DNA from: JAGDZR01 sp049115695
GTDB lineage: Bacteria > Bacteroidota > Bacteroidia > Cytophagales > Cyclobacteriaceae
Direction: 5' to 3'
Assembly: GCA_049115695.1 (NCBI GenBank)
Contig: JAGDZR010000005.1
Span: forward strand, 124,001 to 188,000
DNA length: 64,000 nt
Shown: one piece after another, positions 59,697 to 64,000 of the stretch
Numbering within the stretch: position 1 is the first letter of the stretch
Layout of the letters: every line of letters begins with the position of its first letter
Notes under the pieces: model-generated
Told to the model about the DNA's origin: nothing
The model's database searches: none
What the model saw: only the letters and a program-made list of their open reading frames with translations
Made by a program: the position numbers and the translations under genes

Positions 59697-60725
59697 ATGA
59701 ATTATGAGAATTACTCCGTCGAGGAGTTAGCAATTGATGATAGCTTCGTCAATTGGTGTACAGGGGAAAATATTGAAGATGTTAGGAAATGGGAACAATG
59801 GTTAGCCATCCATCCTGATCAATCTGAAAAAGTACTGCAAGCGAAGCAGCTTGTCACTTGTCTCTCCCTGCGACTGTCTAATGAAGATTTCCTAATCGAA
59901 AAAGAGCGATTAGCAAAAGCTATACCTGAGGAAGTCCATTACGTACGCCCTATTTCCAGAGCTAATGTGTTTTGGCGAAATGTAGGGAAGATTGCCGCCA
60001 TCCTGGTGGTCGGATTTTTTATTGGCTTTGCTATCAAACAATACAATCAGCCGGTTCAGGTTCAAGAAGAGAGCCAGCCAAAAGTGGTGGTGAAGGAGAA
60101 CCCATCAGGACAGAAGTCTACCATTTTTTTAGCGGATGGGTCAAAGGTTTACCTCAATGCTGATAGCAGGTTAAGCTATTCCGAAGATTTTGGGATTGCT
60201 GATCGCAATATCGAACTGGAGGGTGAGGCTTACTTCGAAGTGGCTCGCAACGAGCAGTTACCATTCAATGTGACATCCCGTAATGTTTCTACGATTGCCC
60301 TTGGTACCGCCTTCAATATCAATGCGTATGATCAAGAGCCAATTACTGTATCGTTAACATCTGGTAAGGTAAAAGTGCTGTCTAGTTTAGAAAACGGATC
60401 AAGCGAACTGTATTTGATTCCCGGAGAGGAAGTGCGATATTCTCAAGGTGTCCCAATACAAAAGCGCCAATTTGATATTGAACAAACTATAGCCTGGAAG
60501 TCTGGTGTTCTTCAATTTTCGGAAGCAAAATTCTCAGAGATTACCAAGCGATTGGAAAGATGGTATGGTGTGAGAATTTCAGTCGTAGGGGCTGATGACA
60601 TAAAGGACCATTATACGGGATCTTTCAACAACAAGAGTCTTGAATTTGTATTAGATGTAATGGGGTATACCAAAGGGTTTACCCATTCTATTGATGATAA
60701 AAACGTAAAAATTGAATTTGAATAA
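59697..60725 (+). CDS. FecR-family anti-sigma factor
   Basis: The 342-residue protein has a cytosolic anti-sigma segment (DSFVNWCTGENIEDVRKWEQW), one membrane helix near residue 100 (IAAILVVGFFIGFAI), a periplasmic FecR domain (STIFLADGSKVYLNADSRLS, ELEGEAYFEVARNEQLPFNV) and a C-terminal DUF4974 domain (FSEITKRLERWYGVRISV). The ATG is used; an in-frame TTG lies directly before it. It relays the signal from the SusC STN domain to the sigma factor. Confidence 0.93.
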   Translation: MNYENYSVEELAIDDSFVNWCTGENIEDVRKWEQWLAIHPDQSEKVLQAKQLVTCLSLRLSNEDFLIEKERLAKAIPEEVHYVRPISRANVFWRNVGKIAAILVVGFFIGFAIKQYNQPVQVQEESQPKVVVKENPSGQKSTIFLADGSKVYLNADSRLSYSEDFGIADRNIELEGEAYFEVARNEQLPFNVTSRNVSTIALGTAFNINAYDQEPITVSLTSGKVKVLSSLENGSSELYLIPGEEVRYSQGVPIQKRQFDIEQTIAWKSGVLQFSEAKFSEITKRLERWYGVRISVVGADDIKDHYTGSFNNKSLEFVLDVMGYTKGFTHSIDDKNVKIEFE

Positions 60726-60824
60726 TTGCCTATGAACTGAACTTGAATTGCAGGTTTTGAGCGATCACATCACTTAAAACCGAAGACTAAACTAAACCGA
60801 AGTATGAACTAAATGTATTAGACT

Positions 60825-63800
60825 ATGTACAAACTTAAACTACATTCGATGGGGACCCTGGCCAAATATGCGCTATGTCTTCTTATTTTGAATGTGTCAT
60901 TTCCTGGAAGTACACAAGCCAGCGGGATGATAGAAAAACACAAAAGTGTACGGGAAGTCAGCATAACGATTGATGTAGAGGACGGAAGCGTGTATGATGT
61001 TATCAATCAGATTGAATCAAAGACTGATTTTCAATTCTCGTTTAACAATGAGGACTTAACCAAGCTTGATAAGTTTGATCTTAGCATGACTGATGTTACG
61101 GTAGCTGATGTACTCATTAAGCTCTCCGAAGAAGTTAAGCTGAAGTTCAAGCAGCACAATGAGAATATCAGCATAAGCCCTTTACCCAAATCCAGAAAAG
61201 CAATAGTGCCAACCGTAGAGATATTGGTTGATATCAATGTTTCTGGAACTATTACTGACGAAATGGGTGAGCCTATGCCCGGTGCAACAGTTTTGGTGAA
61301 AGGAACCTCCAATGGTACAATTACAGATATAGATGGGCAGTACACGCTGGTAGCCCCTGATGATGGAACTTTAGTGATTTCATTTGTTGGATATGCAAGT
61401 CAGGAAGTTGCCATCAACGGTCAAAGTACGATAAATGTATCGCTTGATTTGGATGCAAGTCAACTAGATGAGATTGTAGTAGTTGGATATGGTGAGCAAA
61501 AGAAAGTTACCGTCACAGGTGCGGTTGCTGCTTTGGAAGGAAAGAAATTGGTAAAATCTCCGGCTGTTGAAATTACAAACTCCCTTGCTGGAAGATTGCC
61601 TGGACTGGTAGTTATTCAAGAGAGTGGTGAACCGGGTGCTGATGGAGCAACTATCAAAATCCGAGGTACGAATACTTTAGGAAATAGTTCACCGCTGATT
61701 GTAATTGATGGTGTGCCAGATAGAGAAGGTGGACTTGGGAGATTGAGTCCTCAGGACATTGAGTCCATCTCTGTGCTAAAAGATGCATCTGCTGCTATTT
61801 ATGGCGCCAGAGCTGCGAATGGAGCGATACTTGTAACTACAAAGCGAGGAGTATCTGGCAAACCAACCTTATCATTTGACTTCAATCAGGGATGGTCACA
61901 ACCTACTCAGGTGCCAAGAATGTCGAATGCAGGCCAATATGCGGACATCATGAATGAGCTTCCGATATACAAAAGTATTCCGGTAGACGAATGGGATGCT
62001 GCCTGGTCAAGCATTCAGTCAACGGGAACATATACGTCACCTACGGCAGGAGTTTCTGCCTTGAGTGCAAACTATAGCCCTGATGCAGTTGCTAAGCACA
62101 AGGACGGATCAGACCCATGGGGACACCCTGATACTGATTGGTTTGGAGATGCCTTCAAAACATGGGCACCTCAGAGTCGATACAATCTGCAATTAGCAGG
62201 TGGTTCTGACAATATTAGATACATGGGTTCATTAGGTTTTATCAATCAGGATGGTATCTATAAAAATACAGCGACTTACTACAAGCAGTATAACCTTAGA
62301 TTGAATATAGATGCAGATATCAATGATTACATCAAAACCAGGATGGGTGTAATGACGCGAAGAGAAGATCGTAACTATCCGACTCAGTCTGCTGGTTCTA
62401 TTTTCAGAATGCTAATGCGTGGACGTCCCTCAGAGCCAGAAGTTTGGCCTAATGGACTTCCGGGCCCAGATATTGAAAATGGTCAGAACCCATATGTAAT
62501 CACGACCAATGCAACAGGTTATCACAGTATTCCTAAAGATTTCTTGCAGGCAAATGGTTCTGTAGATATTGACAATCCATGGATTGATGGTTTGCGTCTT
62601 ACCCTAAGCGCAGCTGTCGATCAAAGTATGGAGCGAAACAAGCGTTGGGAGACGCCATGGGAATTGTACTATTGGGATGGTGTGACAATGGGAGCTGATG
62701 GAGACCCTGAATTAGTTGGGGCTGTAAGATCAAATTTTAGTGATCCCAGACTTACTCAAAGCAGCAGTACAGTGCTTAATACTAATCTTACCGGAATGCT
62801 GAAGTATGACGTGACTTTTGGTGATCATACTTTGAATGTTTTGGCTGGTGTAACCAAAGAGGAATTTACAGGTGAAGGATTTAATGCCTATCGAAGAAAT
62901 TACATTTCACCTGCGGTGGATCAACTGTTTGCCGGAGGATCCCTACAGCAAAATACTGGTGGAAGCGCTTATGAAAGAGCTCGATTGGGGTATTATGGTC
63001 GAGTAGGTTATAACTATAAAGAAAAGTATCTGGCAGAGTTTATCTGGAGATATGATGGATCCTATATCTTCCCTGAAGCGGATAGATTTGGGTTTTTCCC
63101 AGGAGTCCTTGCAGGATGGAATGTCTCTAATGAAGATTTCTTCAATGTCAATGCGATCGATTATTTGAAGGTGCGAGGATCATTTGGTCAAATGGGTAAT
63201 GATCAGGTTTATTTCGGAAACAGCCTTCAGGAATACGCTTATTTGTCAACTTATGGTTTTGGACAATATCCTATCAATAGTGAGGTTGTGACCACTTTGG
63301 TAGAGACTAGACTTGCCAACGAGAGTTTTACATGGGAAAGAGCGAATAACCTTAACATTGGTTTGGATGCGACCATTCTTGGTGCATTGGACTTTACTGT
63401 TGAATACTTTAAAAACAGACGTGATCAAATCCTAATTCAAGAGAGCGGGTCTACACCAGCATCTTCAGGAATAAGTGCACTGTTACCACCGGTTAATGCT
63501 GGTAAGGTTGACAATCGCGGATTCGAGTTCAATGTGATGTATAGCAAGAGCAGTGGCGATCTTACCTTTAGTACGGGTGTCAATGGTGGTTATGCCAAAA
63601 ACAAAGTGGTTTTCATGGATGAGATTCCAGGAGCACCTGAATATCAGTGGCAGGAAGGAAAGCCAATTGGCGCTTATCTAATCTACGAATCTGATGGTGT
63701 GTTTGAGTCACAGGAGGAAATAGCTGCCAATACATTGGATTATAGTGGCGTGACCGGTCAGTTGTTGCCAGGAGATATGAAGTTCAAGGATTATGATGGG

Positions 63801-64000
63801 AATGGCGTGATCGATGGAGACGACAGAGTGAGAATTGAGCAGAATAACGAGCCAACGTTGAACTTTGGTGCGACCTTCGATTTGCAGTATCGCAATTTTG
63901 ACCTCTCGCTGCTTTTACAGGGAGCTACAGGGGCTAAGATCAGAATTCAGACTGAGTCAGGAGACATTGGAAACTTCCTGCAGGCACACTATGAAAATAG
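60825..64000 (+). CDS. SusC/RagA-type TonB-linked receptor (3' end outside window)
   Basis: The frame is open from ATG to the window edge (over 1058 codons), so the gene is partial here. In order: a signal peptide, an STN domain (VYDVINQIESKTDFQFSFNN), a carboxypeptidase-like domain (VSGTITDEMGEPMPGATVLV), the TonB-linked motif LDEIVVVGYGEQKK, a plug (VTGAVAALEG, IRGTNTLGNSSPLIVIDGVP) and most of a barrel. The STN domain shows it signals through FecR. SusD and any polysaccharide enzymes would lie to the right; substrate is unknown. Confidence 0.95.
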   Translation, partial: MYKLKLHSMGTLAKYALCLLILNVSFPGSTQASGMIEKHKSVREVSITIDVEDGSVYDVINQIESKTDFQFSFNNEDLTKLDKFDLSMTDVTVADVLIKLSEEVKLKFKQHNENISISPLPKSRKAIVPTVEILVDINVSGTITDEMGEPMPGATVLVKGTSNGTITDIDGQYTLVAPDDGTLVISFVGYASQEVAINGQSTINVSLDLDASQLDEIVVVGYGEQKKVTVTGAVAALEGKKLVKSPAVEITNSLAGRLPGLVVIQESGEPGADGATIKIRGTNTLGNSSPLIVIDGVPDREGGLGRLSPQDIESISVLKDASAAIYGARAANGAILVTTKRGVSGKPTLSFDFNQGWSQPTQVPRMSNAGQYADIMNELPIYKSIPVDEWDAAWSSIQSTGTYTSPTAGVSALSANYSPDAVAKHKDGSDPWGHPDTDWFGDAFKTWAPQSRYNLQLAGGSDNIRYMGSLGFINQDGIYKNTATYYKQYNLRLNIDADINDYIKTRMGVMTRREDRNYPTQSAGSIFRMLMRGRPSEPEVWPNGLPGPDIENGQNPYVITTNATGYHSIPKDFLQANGSVDIDNPWIDGLRLTLSAAVDQSMERNKRWETPWELYYWDGVTMGADGDPELVGAVRSNFSDPRLTQSSSTVLNTNLTGMLKYDVTFGDHTLNVLAGVTKEEFTGEGFNAYRRNYISPAVDQLFAGGSLQQNTGGSAYERARLGYYGRVGYNYKEKYLAEFIWRYDGSYIFPEADRFGFFPGVLAGWNVSNEDFFNVNAIDYLKVRGSFGQMGNDQVYFGNSLQEYAYLSTYGFGQYPINSEVVTTLVETRLANESFTWERANNLNIGLDATILGALDFTVEYFKNRRDQILIQESGSTPASSGISALLPPVNAGKVDNRGFEFNVMYSKSSGDLTFSTGVNGGYAKNKVVFMDEIPGAPEYQWQEGKPIGAYLIYESDGVFESQEEIAANTLDYSGVTGQLLPGDMKFKDYDGNGVIDGDDRVRIEQNNEPTLNFGATFDLQYRNFDLSLLLQGATGAKIRIQTESGDIGNFLQAHYEN

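Noticed and set aside
1..64000. tRNA or rRNA genes
   Set aside because: No cloverleaf-like sequence with a T-arm GGTTCGAAT-type motif in context, and no conserved rRNA segment, was seen on reading both strands.

Overview
The window looks like a chromosomal segment of a free-living, probably marine member of the Bacteroidota, most likely a Cytophagales-type lineage. The evidence is a type IX secretion (T9SS) C-terminal tail, a SusC/RagA-type TonB-linked receptor with a FecI/FecR pair, a TonB receptor paired with a DUF4249 lipoprotein, the Bacteroidota forms of AddA/AddB, many small lipoproteins, and TAnnTTTG-like promoter elements. The genus assignment is inference. No rRNA, tRNA, CRISPR array or complete insertion sequence was recognised.

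Layout. 0.04-6.1 kb: small enzymes and orphans (lipoproteins, DinB-like, two DUF1801 proteins, group III truncated haemoglobin, a T9SS cargo, an AI-2E-family permease, a CBM20-esterase lipoprotein). 6.2-12.2 kb: coupled addA/addB recombination nuclease genes. 12.2-12.4 kb: a cut-off REP-associated transposase remnant abutting a 28-bp perfect palindrome. 12.4-15.8 kb: TonB receptor plus DUF4249. 16.0-23.0 kb: a uronate-catabolism operon (kduI, BNR_4-GH105 fusion, kduD, a Nudix-derived regulator, DUF4861, GH88). 23.0-29.7 kb: queD, an octahaem TPR cytochrome, a YefM/YoeB toxin-antitoxin pair with its operator, nadB, heme A synthase, an SDR. 29.7-35.4 kb: a zincin-like lipoprotein coupled to a TPR histidine kinase and NarL-type regulator, then three secreted orphans. 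35.5-39.1 kb: ferredoxin and U32 (TrhP-like) pair, nadA, an orphan periplasmic binding protein. 39.1-39.5 kb: 119-bp tandem REP-like repeats. 39.5-48.9 kb: serine hydrolase, a truncated VOC gene, TonB receptor, LytS/LytTR pair, GH3 glycosidase, a His/Gly-rich secreted protein. 49.3-58.9 kb: nuoHIJKLMN followed in overlap by a long-form PurF-like protein. 59.0-64.0 kb: FecI sigma, FecR anti-sigma and a SusC receptor that runs off the window.

How it works together. The uronate operon would clip unsaturated uronic acids from lyase-generated oligosaccharides in the periplasm (GH88, GH105). It would then isomerise and reduce them to 2-keto-3-deoxygluconate (KduI, KduD), under a regulator whose Nudix catalytic residues are lost. 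The nuo block supplies the membrane arm plus subunit I of complex I; nuoA-G are not in the window. nadB and nadA, 9 kb apart, give the first two steps of NAD synthesis. The last three genes form a standard cell-surface signalling and uptake module.

Most unusual points: a NuoI with a 135-residue Lys/Pro repeat tail; the BNR_4-GH105 fusion with the inactive Nudix regulator; a YefM-type operator merged with a possibly leaderless promoter; a nested dyad structure upstream of nadA; and a REP/transposase relic sharing an 11-nt motif with the distant tandem repeats.
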